A stretch of DNA of 64,000 nt from Aphelocoma coerulescens (GCF_041296385.1 NW_027184064.1:1054001-1118000); one strand, 5' to 3'. Positions 30,668-44,022 are shown, numbered from the stretch's first letter. Program-made: numbers and translations. The notes: a model not told the origin generated them from the sequence alone.

Positions 30668-33600
30668 AGGGGCCCTGCCGCTAGCCAGGTAGAGGAGAGG
30701 GATAATCGGGTCTTTTGGACTGTGTGGGTCCGATGGCCTGGCACATCTGACCCACAAAAATACACGGCTTTGGTTGACACTGGCACTCAATGTACTCTGA
30801 TGTCATCAAGGTATGTGGGAACAGAACCCATTTCTATTTCTGGGGTGACAGGAGGATCCCAGCAGCTGACTGTACTGGAAGCTGAAGTGAGTTTAACTGG
30901 GAACGAGTGGCAGAAACACCCCATCGTGACTGGCCCAGAGGCCCCAAGCATTCTTGGCATAGACCATCTCAGAAATGGATATTTCAAGGACCCAAAAGGA
31001 CATCGTTGGGCTTTTGGGATAGCGGCTGTGGAGACAGAAGATATCAGACAACTGAGTACATTGCCTGGCCTCTCAGATGACCCCTCTGCCGTGGGACAGC
31101 GAAGAGTTAAACAACAGGTACCAATCACCACAGCAACAGTACACCGTCAGCAATACCACACAGACAGAGACTCTGTGGTTCCTGTCCATGAGATGATTCG
31201 TAAACTGGAGAGCCAAGGGGTGGTCAGCAAGGCCCATTCACCTTTCAACAGCCCTATATGGCCAGTGTGTAAATCCAACAGAGAATGGAGACTGACGGTG
31301 GATTACCGTGGCCTGAATGAAGTCACACCACCATTGAGTGCTGCTGGGCCGGACATGTTGGAACTTCAGTACGAGCTGGAGTCCAAAGCAGTGAAGTGGT
31401 ACTCCACTACTGACATTGCCAATGCCTTCTTCTCCATTCCTTTGGCAGCAGAATGCAGGCCCCAGTTTGCTTTCACCTGGAGGGGTGTGCAATACACCTG
31501 GAACCGACTGCCCCAGGGGTGGAAGCACAGTCCCACCATTTGCCATGGACTGATCCAGACTGCACTGGAAAAGGGTGAGGCCCCAGAACATCTGCAATAC
31601 ATCGACGACATCATTGTGTGGGGAAACACAGCAAAGGAAGTATTTGAGAAAGGAGAGAAAATCATCCAGATTCTCCTGGAAGCTGGCTTTGCCATCCAAA
31701 AGAGCAAAGTCAAGGGGCCTGCCCGAGAGATCCAGTTCCTGGGAGTAAAGTGGCAAGATGGACGATGTCAGATTCCCACCGAGGTCGTCAACAAGATCAC
31801 TGCAATGTCTCCACCGACCAGCAAGAAGGAAACACAAGCTTTCCTAGGCGCCATAGGTTTTTGGAGAATGCACATTCCTGAGTACAGCCAGATTGTGAGC
31901 CCTCTCTACCTGGTTACCCGCAAGAAGAACGATTTCCACTGGGGCCCTGAACAGCAGCAAGCCTTCGCCCAGATCAAACAGGAAATTGCTCATGCAGTAG
32001 CCCTTGGCCCAGTCAGGATGGGACCAGAGGTGAAGAACGTGCTCTACTCTGCAGCCGGGAGCCATGGTCTGTCCTGGAGCCTCTGGCAGAAGGTGCCTGG
32101 TGAGACTCGTGGCCGACCACTGGGATTCTGGAGCCGAAGCTACAGAGGATCTGAAGCCAACTACACTCCCACAGAGAAGGAAGTCTTGGCCACCTATGAA
32201 GGAGTCCAAGCTGCCTCAGAGGTAATTGGCACAGAGGCACAACTCCTCCTGACACCCCGACTACCAGCGCTGGGGTGGATGTTCAAGCGAAAGGTTCCTT
32301 CCACGCATCACGCCACCGACACCACATGGAGCAAATGGATTGCTCTCACCACATAGCGTGCCCGTATTGGAAACCCGAATCGCCCTGGGATTCTGGAAAT
32401 TATAACAAACTGGCCTGAAGATGAGACTTTTGGATTACCTTCTGAAGAAGAGGAAGAGCAAGTGACTCGTGCTGAGGAAGCCCCACCATATAATGAGCTA
32501 CCGGAGACTGAAAGATGTTATGCCCTCTTCACTGATGGTTCCTGCTGAATTGTAGGCACTAACAGGAAGTGGAAAGCTGCAGTGTGGAGCCCCACATGAC
32601 GAGTTGCACAAGCTACCGAGGGACAAGGTGGATCGAGTCAGGTTGCAGAGCTTAAAGCCATCCAGCTGGCTTTGGATATTGCTGAATGAGAGAAGTGGCC
32701 GAGGCTCTATCTCTACACCAACTTGTGGATGGTAGCTAATGCTCTGTGGGGATGGCTGGTTCGCTGGAGAAAAGCCAACTGGCAGCACAGAGGGAAACCC
32801 ATCTGGGCCGCTGAGATTTGGCAGGACATTGCCACCCGAGTAGAGAAGCTGACTGTGAAGGTTCGACACGTGGATGCGCACGTACCCACGAGTTGGGCTA
32901 ATGAAGAACATCGCAACAACGAGCAGGTGGACCGAGCTGCCAAGGTGAAAGTATCACAGGTGGATCTGGACTGGCAGCACAAGGGAGAATTATTCCTAGC
33001 TCGTTGGGCCCATGATGCCTCTGGTCATCAGGGGAGAGATGCAACATACCGATGGGCCCGTGACCGAGGCGTGGACCTTACCATGGACAGCATTTCACAG
33101 GTCATCCACAGCTGTGAGACCTGTGCTGCAATCAAACAGGCCAAGCGGGTGAAGCCTCTGTGGTACGGTGGACGATGGTCAAAGTACAGGTATGGGGAAG
33201 CCTGGCAAGTTGATTACATCACCCTTCCCCAAACCCGCCAAGGCAAGCACTACGTGTTGACCATGGTGGAAGCAACCACTGGATGGCTGGAGACCTACCC
33301 TGTGCCTCATGCTACAGCCCAGAACACCATCTTGGGCCTGGAAAAGCAAGTCCTGTGGAGACATGGCACCCCCGACATGATCGAGTCAGACAACGGGACT
33401 CATTTTAAGAACAGCCTCATCAACACCTGGGCCAGAGAACACGGTATCGAATGGATATATCATACTCCTTATCATGCACCAGCTGCCGGAAAAGTTGAAC
33501 GCTGCAATGGACTACTTAAAACCACCCTAAAGGCACTTGGTGGGGGGACCTTCAAAAAGTGGGAAGTGAACTTAGCAAAGGCCACCTGGATGGTCAATAC

Positions 33601-33859
33601 CCGAGGGTCCATCAATCGAGCTGGTCCTGCTGAGTCTGAACCCTTGCACACAGTGGATGGAGACAGAGTCCCTGTGGTACACCTGAGAGGCATTTTAGGA
33701 AAGACTATTTGGATTAATCCCACCTCAGGCAAAGGCAAACCCATCCGTGGGATTGTCTTTGCTTAAGGACCTGGTTGCACCTGGTGGGTAATGCAAAAAG
33801 ATGGGGAAACCCGTTGTGTACCACAGGGAGACCTAATCTTAGGTGAGAACGGTGTGTAG
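30668..33859 (+). pseudogene. pol: ERV-L Pol: protease, reverse transcriptase, RNase H, integrase
   Basis: In frame with gag after TAG 30665. Protease D-T-G is at 30776-30784. RT contains LTVDYRGLNEV, TDIANAFFSIPL, LPQGW..SP and YIDD at 31598-31609. RNase H has FTDGSC, but a later catalytic Asp is Asn (LYTN near 32720). Integrase retains an HHCC zinc region (about 33010-33130) and the D-D-E triad (VDYITLP near 33210, SDNGTH near 33390, GKVERCNG near 33490). Nonsense codons are TAG 32354, TGA 32546, TGA 32597, TGA 32687 and TAA 33764; the pol end is at TAG 33857-33859. The three TGAs fit CGA decay. No dUTPase or env follows. Confidence 0.93.
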
Positions 33860-33867
33860 GGTTTCAT

Positions 33868-33871
33868 TGTA

Positions 33872-33922
<51 letters not shown>
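33868..33922 (+). repeat. (TA)n microsatellite in the 3' untranslated part of provirus B
   Basis: Alternating TA run of about 45 bp ending in a short TG-rich tail, between pol and the polypurine tract. Confidence 0.95.
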
Positions 33923-33985
33923 TTAGAGTTTAAGAAGGTAGTGATTTGGGATGATGTAGATGGTTATAGAATAAGGGGTGGATAA

Positions 33986-34600
33986 TGTCCTGGGTTGCCG
34001 TAGGCAGCTAAAACCAGCCATGGACTGCTGCACAGCTAAACCCATTGTCCTGGGTTGAGGTGTATTCTATTACCATCCTCATGAGCAGTGGAAATCAGGT
34101 GGGGCAGTGTTTCCTTGCCTCCTCCCCCCAGACTATCTTGCTGTTAATGGCCCATCATTGTCCTGCCGCATGACTCAGAGATAACTCCCTCCAGACTATC
34201 TTCTGTTAACGAGCCTAATCAACACTTGGCCTCATGACTCATTACCCCATTGTGAGATGCTCCACCCAGAGGGAGGAACCAAGCATCCCATCGTGGATAT
34301 AATCTGGGACTCTGAGCACCAAAGACACTGGCTCCACTGAATTTCTAGAGGACAGGAGCTACACAGCCACCGCTGGACTTTCTGAGGAAGAGCAGACCCC
34401 TTCTACTACAGGATCACCACTTCAGAGGATTGCAGCCACCATTCCACCAGACTGCTACCACTACCCTGCCTAATAGGGACTCAGGTTGTATCTTGACTCT
34501 GTCAGTGTTTTTCTTTTACTTTCTTTTCCTTTTCTTTAATTTCCATTAAATTGTTATTCTGACTTGGTGCCTCTCACTGGTTTGTTTTCAAACTAGTACA
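33986..34600 (+). repeat. 3' LTR of provirus B with duplicated start
   Basis: The purine tract AAGGGGTGGATAA is followed by TGTCCTGGGTTG (33986-33997), then 48 bp that match the sequence just outside the 5' LTR (compare 28025-28072, including CCCAT), then the full LTR beginning again at 34046 (555 bp). Confidence 0.93.
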
Positions 34601-35856
34601 CCCATCCAGTGCAGCTTCCTGGGACCAGCAGGTCCCTCTCCTCTCCTCTCCTCTCCTCTCCTCTCCTCTCCTCTCCTCTCCTCTCCTCTCCTCTCCTCTC
34701 CTCTCCTCTCCTCTCCTCTCCTCTCCTCTCCTCTCCTCTCCTCTCCTCTCCTCTCCTCTCCTCTCCTCTCCTCTCCTCTCCTCTCCTCTCCTCTCCTCTC
34801 CTCTCCTCTCCTCTCCTCTCCTCTCCTCTCCTCTCCTCTCCTCTCCTCTCCTCTCCTCTCCTCTCCTCTCCTCTCCTCTCCTCTCCTCTCCTCTCCTCTC
34901 CTCTCCTCTCCTCTCCTCTCCTCTCCTCTACATGCGGAGCCAGCGGAGCCAACAGGAGCCGGCGTAGCCTCCTATCTGCAGCCAGCACACTTCGCGCTGA
35001 ACTGAAGAAGACACCTTGCAGCCAGCAGCACAAAGTGACTGAAGTTTTCTCCACTGTAAAGCTGAACAAGAACACTCTTCAACATGGCGGCTTCAGAGTC
35101 AGAGAGAAAAAGAAAGTGAGTCACGTGAGACGAAGCTGAACATGGTGACAGGAGAGAAAAGGGCTGTGCCGCGATTCTTGCGCATAGCTTACAAATCTTC
35201 TTGCATGCCGTGGTAAGAAACTGTAATATCACAAACTGTTTGTCTCTTTAATCCATTCGAAGTACATGGTGGGATGAATTTCACGTGTGGCCCGTGAAAA
35301 TTGTGAAGAGTGCCTATGCCAGGCTGCACAGAAGCATTGAGAGGCTTTTTAGAGACTTGTGGCAAAGAAAGCCTTTGTGTTCATGTCAAAGTAACTCATC
35401 CTTAAAAAGATTAATAACCCCATGTGATAGCCTATGTTTGGCAGTGTGTGAAGGAACTGTGAGATTTTCATGGAAGAGATGTTTTACACCACAGCAGATT
35501 GTTTCTTTCCGGGCAGGTCTGCTGTTGGTGGCAGTTTGGGAACCATGTGAAGCTGAAGAAAACCCTTTTTTCCTTAAGCATATGAAAGAGACTTATCAAG
35601 AACTGCAACACTGACTAAAATCCCATGTTCTGTTACCCTTTGTGTGAGTTGGGTAAAAGGAGGAAAGTGCTGGAAAGGGGGGAGGGGGTTTGCTTTAATT
35701 TCTTGTTATTTCCCTTTACTTTTAATTCTAGTAGTAAAAAACCTCTTTCTTCGTACTGCAACTGTTTAAAGTTTGTGCCTGCTTTGCTTTCTCCTAATTC
35801 TTATCTCACAGAAGGAAAATTAGTAAGTAATAGATATTTTGAACCAAACCACTACA
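34601..35856 (+). repeat. LTR K1, right part, with CCTCT expansion
   Basis: Resumes K after provirus B and matches K2 (62446-63400) to the end at ACCACTACA. An AT-rich 3' part includes an open stretch (35285-35614) that K2 shares only partly; I do not call it a gene. Confidence 0.9.
34635..34929 (+). repeat. Perfect (CCTCT)59 pentanucleotide array
   Basis: 295 bp of uninterrupted CCTCT units inside K1. K2 has only a short CTTCTCCTCTCC at the aligned place, so this is a local expansion. Confidence 0.97.
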
Positions 35857-35861
35857 GCCAG

Positions 35862-35990
35862 CCACAGCTTCTCTGGGAAACCTATGCCAGTGCCTCACCA
35901 CCCTCACGGGGAAGAATTTCTTCCTCATATGTAATCTAAACCTGCCTTATTTCAGTTTAAAGACGTTCCTCTTATCCTGTCACTGCATGT
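35862..35990 (-). mobile_element. CR1 LINE 3' fragment, second part (split)
   Basis: Continues the CR1 from 27785: CACAGCTTCTCTGGGAAACC, CCAGTGCCTCACCACCCTCAC, then CTTATCCTGTCACTGCATG. Confidence 0.92.
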
Positions 35991-38900
35991 TTTGAAATCC
36001 CCAGGATTAAATGAATGACATGCTATGAAATGGAAAGACCTGTTTGAATTGCAGTCATTACTTGTGAGCTTTCAAAACTTGTGTAGATCTGGTGAAATAG
36101 AAAAAGCACAGAAAAGGATAAATATATAGCTTATCTTTGAAAAAGAAAAATAAAAGGAACTAGGAACACTTAGACTTAACAAAGCTAAAGGAAAAATCTG
36201 TATTTCTTTATGAAAGTAACTAAGGCAATGATGAAGGCAAATAAGACTTAACTCAAACTTTCAAGAGCAAATCCTGTAAAACACTGTCCTCTGCATGACT
36301 ACATGGGAGTGAAGAAAAAGTTGCAGAGGTGGCACATCTTGAGCTTTGATGTGGCTAAAAGCGACTTAAGAAAGCAGAATATTTTTGTAAATACTATATT
36401 AAAAGCAGCAGGAAAATCATATACTGAAGGCAAGAAACAATGGCTTACTGACTTATGAGTCCTGGGTCAGGTACTACTCGTTGTTCACAAATGAGGTTGA
36501 CATTTATTACATATGCTGATGAGAGGAGAGAATGTAAATGCATTTTATAAAAGGGTTGCTGAAAAAATAAGATATTCTTCAAACAAACAAATGCACAGTG
36601 TTTCTATTAGGAAAGACTGAGCTCACAGGATTGAGGAGTTACTATACAGAAAAGTTGTTTGTTCAAAAGCCCCAAGAGTTATGGGTTACAGAGAACCATA
36701 ACTGGGGTGTTAGTCATCAGTTCCATAAGCTTCCGTAAGGAGGGAAGACATCTGAAAAATAGATAAAAAGAGTATAAATAATAAGATAACATTCTGCTTT
36801 GCTGAATCTCAGATGGAATACTTGGTCCAGCTATTGCATGGGCCCGTTCAGGCTACAGAAGAGCAGGAGTGAAGAGAGGCCTCCTAAGCATAACCTTTAA
36901 GAACTTTGAACAAACTGAGGCTGTTCTTTAGAAGAGAAAAGTGAGGGTTGTTTCTTTTACAGACCTTTAAAGCAGACTTCCAATATATAAACTCATTGCA
37001 AACAAAAAAGAGTATTCTCTTTATGTCTATAATGATGGGTTTAAACTACAACCAGCATGACTGAGGATAGATAATATCTTTCTAGTGCTAAAGTTGAAGA
37101 AGAGCAGCTAGTCTGTGATAAGGATTGGTAGTGATTAACATCTGGCTTGGGAAAAAACCTACAACGAGATAAATTTGATCATTCCTTGGGGATATGGACT
37201 AGGTAAGACCTGTGGTTGAGTGTTCAATTTCTAATTCTGGCTATTTAATTAAATTTGTCTAAGTCAACAGTTCCTTCTGCACATGCTCCACCTTCCCATC
37301 TTGAATGGCAACATAATAATGCAAAAGAGTTGAGTGGTGACTTTTTATTTTAAGAAGTCCACTAAGACAGCTTTTTTGTATACTTCTGAGAAGTGAAGGG
37401 TAGAAAGTCCAAACCCAGGCTTATAGGAACAATCTGTAGCAATTAAAATCTGTGAGTTCTGATAGTTAGGTGTTTAGCAGCTATTTACTTCCTTGCCTTG
37501 AGGGCATTCTGTTGTTGATAAACCGTTGCTTCTTTTTTTTTTCCACTTTCCTCAGTATTAATTTTCTATTGTTGGAGGGGGATTGTTGAAACCCTTTAGA
37601 GGAGACTACTCATTGCAGAGTGTCTTCTCTTAAATTTGTCTCAAAACGGAGATACCCTGAATATCAGTGCTTGTTCTTTTCAGACAGGAGCATGTATTTC
37701 ATGTTTTTAACTCTAGCCTAAATAGTAATGGCTTCTTGTGACGTGCTGATCCCTGTAAGAGTCAATAGAAATGGATTTCACCAGTCTTACATAGAAAATG
37801 AGGCAACAGCAGGAATGTAAACCGCTTGTGTTAACCATACATAAGCTCTCATTACCAATAATGAGACGGAGATTACTCATCTTCATGCTGTTTTATATTA
37901 TTCTACCATTTTTTTGTCCTACCTAGCATTTCATCGAGCCAAAAAAATGTCTTCCTGTTTAGATTACTCAGATTATGCATCTGCATTGTGGAACCCAAAG
38001 AGGCTCTGAATCACCAAATATGAACTCTCAATTCTGAGGGATGCCAGTCAACAGCAAAAGTGTTAGCACTGGTGGCTCTTATTTAGGCCATGATAGCCTG
38101 AAAAAAATCAGGCTGATCCAAGTGGAAACTACACTTGACAAATGTCAACAGGTAGTAGTTTGAAACATCAAATTACAGGAAACTAAGGAGTGTAAACTCT
38201 ATTTGTAAACTATTCAGTTCAGATTAGAGGAGACATGAATAATTAATCATGCTTCTTATTCATCTTTATGTAATTAGAGAGAAATTTGTATTCGGAGAGG
38301 ATAATAAAGGAATTGTCTTTTGGTTCTTAACTAGAATTTAAATATCTCTTAGTCCTGAAAAGAAAAGTAGCATCATGTTTTTTCCCCAAGAATGGGGAAG
38401 AGGATCATCTGAATCTGGAAAGGCTGTCTTATCTCTACTTACTTTTAAAGCATAAGTAGAAGTGGCGAGTTTAAATATGATAAATAAGAACTAACAGCAG
38501 GAAAATAATAAAAGAATGTTTTTTTGAATAATGGAATCTAAAGACCACGGTAATGTTGAATAAAGGAATGAAGATGAACATGCTCATTGTCTTGCTTTTG
38601 AATTCAAAAGAAATCTTAATTTTGTGTTGAAATCTATCAAAGTTTATAGAAATTGTGGTCCTATCTTCTGCATATATGTAATGTACATTACAATTGCATT
38701 TTCTAGTAGGCAGTGAAGCTTGACTTGCAAAAATATTTTCATGGCCTATTCTAGGTCTTACTTAATAGTCCCTGTAAACTGTTTGCCAAGGCACTATAAA
38801 CTCTGTATAACATAGTCAATAAAACTAACAAGCATTTACATGATAGAACAAATTGGAAGATGGTTACTTCTAATCTGTCTTACAGTTATGGCTGCGAAGT

Positions 38901-41900
38901 TATAAAATACCATAGGAATGAGCAGTACATAAATATCTTCCATACGCAGCCTTCCACAAAATGAAAGGAAAGTGAATGTTATCATATTTGGGCTCAAAGG
39001 AAAATAAGTCTGGTCTGCAACAGTTATCAATGACTGCTTTCTCTTCTGCTGCCTCTTATCCTGTCCATATGCCTTCAATGCCAAAATAAACTGAAGATTC
39101 CAGTTTCTGAATAATGATGTTTAAAATGTAACCATGTTTTCCAAATATAGCAACAGTTTGTAACTGACAGCTCATCTTTACATTTTTATACAAAGTGTCT
39201 TCTAGACCAAGGAAAAGCTATCACAAAGATATGAGAAAGTTTTGCCTTGTGAAGTAAAAAGTATTCGAAATACTCGTCAGGAGGGCTGAAATGAGATACT
39301 AGAGATGAAAGATAAAAGCCTCAAGTGTTAAGGGTCTCAAACTTCCATAGTTGGTCAGGGTTTCTTTAAAATATCAGGTGACTTCTCATAAAGTATAGTT
39401 TTCTAATTAAGGATAATTTTCCCCATACCTTCCTTATAATGGTTGATAACTAGCTTTTCCTGATCTTTTTGGGTGACACTGCGAATAGAAATCCTAAAAA
39501 CAACAGGGGCACCAGCAAATACACTTATGGCTTTTACTTGCTTTCTAAAAGAACAAAAAGTTTCAGGTCAAATACCAATAGTGTAAATTTATTGATCTTC
39601 TTTAAAGAAAAACTTATTAAAAAAAAAAAGTGTTGTAAGATTGAGCCCCAGTACTAATTTAATTTGAAAAAAAAACTGCATTGCCATTTGATAGATTGGT
39701 ACTATTTTTGATAGACTGCCATTCTTGTTGCCAAGCAAAAACAATGACTGTAAAGCATTCAACTTTGATACTATGGATGAAGCGGGTCCTCACCAAAACA
39801 TGTTGCTGTGGGGGGAGCAAGGAAAGGTGGAAGCTGACTCAAGCTCAAGTTTGGATGTAGACAAAGAGAGGAGAGAGGAATAAGTTTGAAAATAAAATGG
39901 AAAATACTTATGTTAGTATTTATATAGACAAGCATGATGAACATGTTCCTCTTGAGGAGTTAAAAGCAGTTAGACCAAGCTTTTGGATAACAGGGACTTC
40001 ATTGGTGCTTGAAGGAAATGTTAATGTTCTTGGTCAAGGAAAAAATTCTGCTACTAAGAGACTACAACAAGTGTTCTCTTGAGAAATATTTAATCAGCCT
40101 GTCATGCATGCAGGCAATTGGGCAAGCAAATAAATTTTAAAATCCTCAGCATATGGCCTTTTCAATGGATAATTGTCCCTGATTTTCCTGTGTGGTAAAA
40201 ATTAGAGATTGATGCCTGCTTCCTTTAGAGGTGTGCATCCAGCTGAAAGGGATGGGGAGATGTAAGCTAATAAACGGGCAGGTTTTTGTTGTTAACCCTG
40301 ATCTCTAAATATTTTGATACTTCTAATGATGATAAATAACACCTGTCTTGGGAAAAAACCCCTTCAGAATCTCAGAGGAGACTAATTAGCTTTAATGGCC
40401 CTGTCCTGCCTCACCTGGAGTCTCCACCCACAACCATAGATATTGAAGCTGAGCCCTGGGATTTTAATTTTTTTTCTGGCCTATGTGTGAGAAGAGTCTG
40501 CTTTCAGCTCAGCTACAGCTGCACTCTTGACTGGCTGTGGACCCTGTGAATTGGACTTCAGCACGTGGATTTGTTGCATCAGTCAGTGTCCTTTTGTAGT
40601 TAATCTGTTAATCAGACACTACTGAAGTGGTTTCCATGTGAGACATGAATATATCTGTAAATAGCAAAGCATGTAAAACACGTTATTATTTATTGTGAAA
40701 GATCTATTTGATATATCAGCCTATGTATGTTATGAAGGAATGAAAGTAAAGATTCTGTGTAGCCCAGTAGAGCTATAGAAATCTGCAACTCTTAAAACAG
40801 AGTGTTTTTCTGACAACCTGAAAGAAGAACTATGTAATGTTAGTTTGTGGCTCAGAGATTGGAGGAGGTTTCTGTAAGTACAGTTTTTGCTCCAGAGTAG
40901 CTCTTTTAGGATAGCACTTCTGCTCTCATGAAATGCCATGAAAACTCCATGTAGAATAGGTTTTATTGCTAGGAGAAAAATGCTGCATACCAGAAATGGG
41001 AACTTTAATTATGTAGTCATTTTATACCACACTTTATTTTTGAAAACTGAAGTTTTATTTGCCCCAGTGCTCACTTAAATGTGAAATGGCTCAAGTGTCC
41101 TGACTGCTATGATGGCAAAACACAAGCTGCATCCATTTTATACTGTATTTGCAGTCTTGGGTAAAGTGATGTTACTCAGTGAATTATTTCACACAAACAA
41201 ATTGATATTTCTGAATATGAATCTACAGGAACTGCATAATATTCAGTACAGGGTAAGGAAAAATATAAAAAAATCCACTCAGTCTTTTTATGAAACCTGA
41301 TTATTCTTATACATAAATGGAAATTTTATTTCTGCTATAGGACTTAGTACAGTCAACTGTGTTGTTATTAATTATAGAACTGTTACTAATGCCCATGAAT
41401 TATATTTCAATAAGATTTAATCTTCTTTTTCCACATTCTAGTGTATTGTATAATTATGTTTTTGTCCCTTACTTTGCTTTGGCAATCTTTATTTAGAAAC
41501 TAAGTGAGCCCTATTTCAAATAAGTTAGGCATTTATGGTGGGTCTGGACAAAGAAAAGTTACACTGCAAATTGGTACTGCAGGGAACTTATGCTAGTTAA
41601 TACAATCAAACCACCCTCCCCTCCCCCCCGTGATCAAGTCTAGAGCATTTCTGAAATACTGGGGTTTTTTGTCAGGCCCTGGTTTTACTTGAAATCATCC
41701 TTGTAGCTTTTATAATATTTGCTTGGGCTCCTAATGTTCCTTGTCTTATGCTAAAAAAGGTTTAAAGTCTGGAGGGAGGATAACTCATGACTCAGTTGCT
41801 CTTACTCAGGGCTAATGCTCTTTAGATAACCACTGAAGGAAACTGGGATAGGACAAATAGTTCACTTCTTCACCTAAGCTTCTATTATCACCTTTTAAAG

Positions 41901-43365
41901 TTGCTACTCTGCAACATATTTACTAGACCTAAATGTTTTAAAAGTTAGTTGAAGCCACTGTCCAAAGACCTTGTTCAATATGAACAGAAACTAGCAAAAT
42001 ATCAGTGAAAAATTGATCTATAACAACTGTTCAAGCCCTGCAGTTTAGCTACTGCTGCATGTTGGGGCAGCAGCAGCTCTTGGGTCAGTTCAACCAAGGA
42101 AAGAGATCTTGGGTCAGAGATGATAAATTGCTTTCCAAGCTTTCTCTGCATTTAAAAAAATCTCTATCTCATTTATTCACAGTAACATGTGTCTAAAGTT
42201 TGCATAGATTTGCTGGCTGGTGCAGTGAGATAGCGAATCTAATTCCATGGCAAAGCCAGATACGTGTTTCTAGAAGCTGTTTTCTGCAATAAGGATATGG
42301 GTAGTAAGGGGATACTTTATGCTTATTAAGGTGCATGTTAAAACAAACATGAAAATGGTCTTTGCATAGATTATGCCTAGATTTATGGATTTTCTGCTAG
42401 GAATATTTAATGTTTTTATTTTAAGCAGTGTCATTTATTCCTCTTTCCCTTTAAATACCCAGTGAAAAGGAAGATCTAGTCACAGGGAAATGTGTTGCTA
42501 CTATGTGCTAGTCCTGCACCGAAAAAGGGAGGAAAAGCAATTGTCTGCTTTTGTCTCAGATCCTTCTGTTGCTATTGAGTAACAAAAAAATCTCAGGAGA
42601 AGGTAACTGGGATAGGGTTTAACTCACTTAAGTGAAACACGTTATTACTTAATCATTTTTATAGTGAGGTCTAAGACATGAGATTCTGTGAACCAGCCTC
42701 TTCATGTTTGCTTTCAAAGGCTTGTGTTTTACCTTGCATTTTTAGAAGCTGGCACAAGGAACTGGGCTGAAAACGACCAGTTCTAACAGCAGCAAAAGGG
42801 AGGAACAAGAGTGTACTGCCAGAATAATGTAGGGAACTGAACCTGATTCCTTCCTGTTTGCTGCGTGCATGTTACTGGAGAATCGGAGGGACTCACAGAA
42901 GCCACCTCTCCCGTTGCCTGTGCACTTGCCTGTGCAAGTGCTCCTAGGGGCAGCTGCTGCAAGGAAACAGATGGTGGGGACTGAGTAGGCTGCCATTTGC
43001 ACGTTCACTGTCATTATCTATGTTCAGGTATCATATATTACTAATTTTAATGTTGACATCATACTATGCTATTCACAGATACATGGCAGTCTTTGTCATA
43101 ATCCCTATTTAAGCTGCATTATAGAATGATTTAGTCATATCTTCACTTATGTTGAATTGATAGGAAATAAAGTAAGATAAAAGGTCTGAGGAATTTGGAA
43201 TTTCCAACTGAATATGCTACAGCCTGAAGAGCAGGCCTAAGCCTGAGTTGACTTACAAGATAAATCTTGAGCATGATCCTATTAATACCATCAAGGTTCT
43301 TTAGTTAAAAATAGATGATCAAAAGATTTATATTAGTTGTTCTTAATGCTAAACTGGCTGTTGTA
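35991..43365. other. Long gene-less AT-rich stretch
   Basis: I see no convincing coding exon, RNA gene or clear retroelement. A diverged CR1-like piece is possible around 36840-37240 (CTGAGGCTGTTCTTTAGAAG, GGATATGGACTAGG), and a repeat-like GC-richer patch lies at 40330-40640; neither has clear ends. Confidence 0.45.
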
Positions 43366-43371
43366 GAGATG

Positions 43372-44016
43372 TGTTGCAGTGAGTGTTGGCCCCCATCATG
43401 ATGTCCTGGATCCCACTGGGCAAAGAGGAGTTCAGTGGTTCGATACCCCTGAGGCCCAGGAACCATAAAATGGCTTACCGCCCCAACATGGCCACCCTCA
43501 AGAGGCTTGGCAGGAAAAATTGTTGGCCATGGTGGGAAAGACGTGCCAGCCCGCACGTCGACAATGGCCGCTACACTTACCTCCCTGGTTACCTCATTGC
43601 ATTCCTACTGGGCCATGTCCACCCTCCCGGCCTACCTCGCTCCTCATTGGCTGTGTTATCTGTATCCCCTCCTCCGTTATGCCCCCAGTCAATGTTGTTA
43701 CTAGCTATTCTGAATTTACTCCACACCGAGCAGTGGGGTATAAAACCCCCTGCCAGAGGCTTCCTGTTGCTCTTCTTGGTGCTCTCCCTGGACTCAATAA
43801 ACCTGTTCCTGTTTCCCCAAGAAGAGTCCCTTGCCTCTTCTTCTCTCCTTGCACCTTATACACTGGTGGTTGAGGCGAGCCCGGTCCGAGACCTCGCCCA
43901 TCCTCCCGTGCCCGTCTTTTTCAGTCAGCGCCCGTCCTTTGCCTCAGCTGGGGGCAAGGCTAAGCAATTGACCGGTGCTTAACCATTGAGCTAGCCACTC
44001 AGCTAACACCGCGACA
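43372..44016 (+). repeat. Solo LTR Q
   Basis: 645 bp, TGTTGCAGTGAG to CACCGCGACA, with a perfect 6-bp duplication GAGATG (43366-43371 and 44017-44022). GGGTATAAAACC (about 43737) and CTCAATAAACC (about 43793) give the + orientation. A 6-bp duplication points to the ERVK/betaretrovirus-like class. The open frame inside is LTR sequence, not a gene. Confidence 0.93.
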
Positions 44017-44022
44017 GAGATG

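Larger units (their letters stand above)
28073..34600 (+). mobile_element. Provirus B: nearly complete ERV-L endogenous retrovirus
   Basis: LTRs 28073-28626 and 33986/34046-34600, a perfect 5-bp duplication CCCAT (28068-28072, 34601-34605), a Lys1,2-type primer site, gag, then protease-RT-RNase H-integrase in the same frame, no env, and a purine tract near 33971. The LTRs differ by about 2%. pol holds four internal nonsense codons before its natural-looking end. The 3' LTR has an odd 5' duplication (see findings). Confidence 0.95.

Noticed and set aside
34593..35075. Long open frames on both strands through the CCTCT array
   Set aside because: A 5-bp repeat without stops is open in several frames; the product is pure low-complexity sequence with no homologue in K2.
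35285..35614. 109-codon open frame in the right part of K1
   Set aside because: Part of the LTR; the aligned stretch of K2 (62840-63165) is broken by indels and no domain is seen.
43383..43982. 199-codon open frame
   Set aside because: Lies wholly inside solo LTR Q, which has its own promoter, polyadenylation signal and target duplication.
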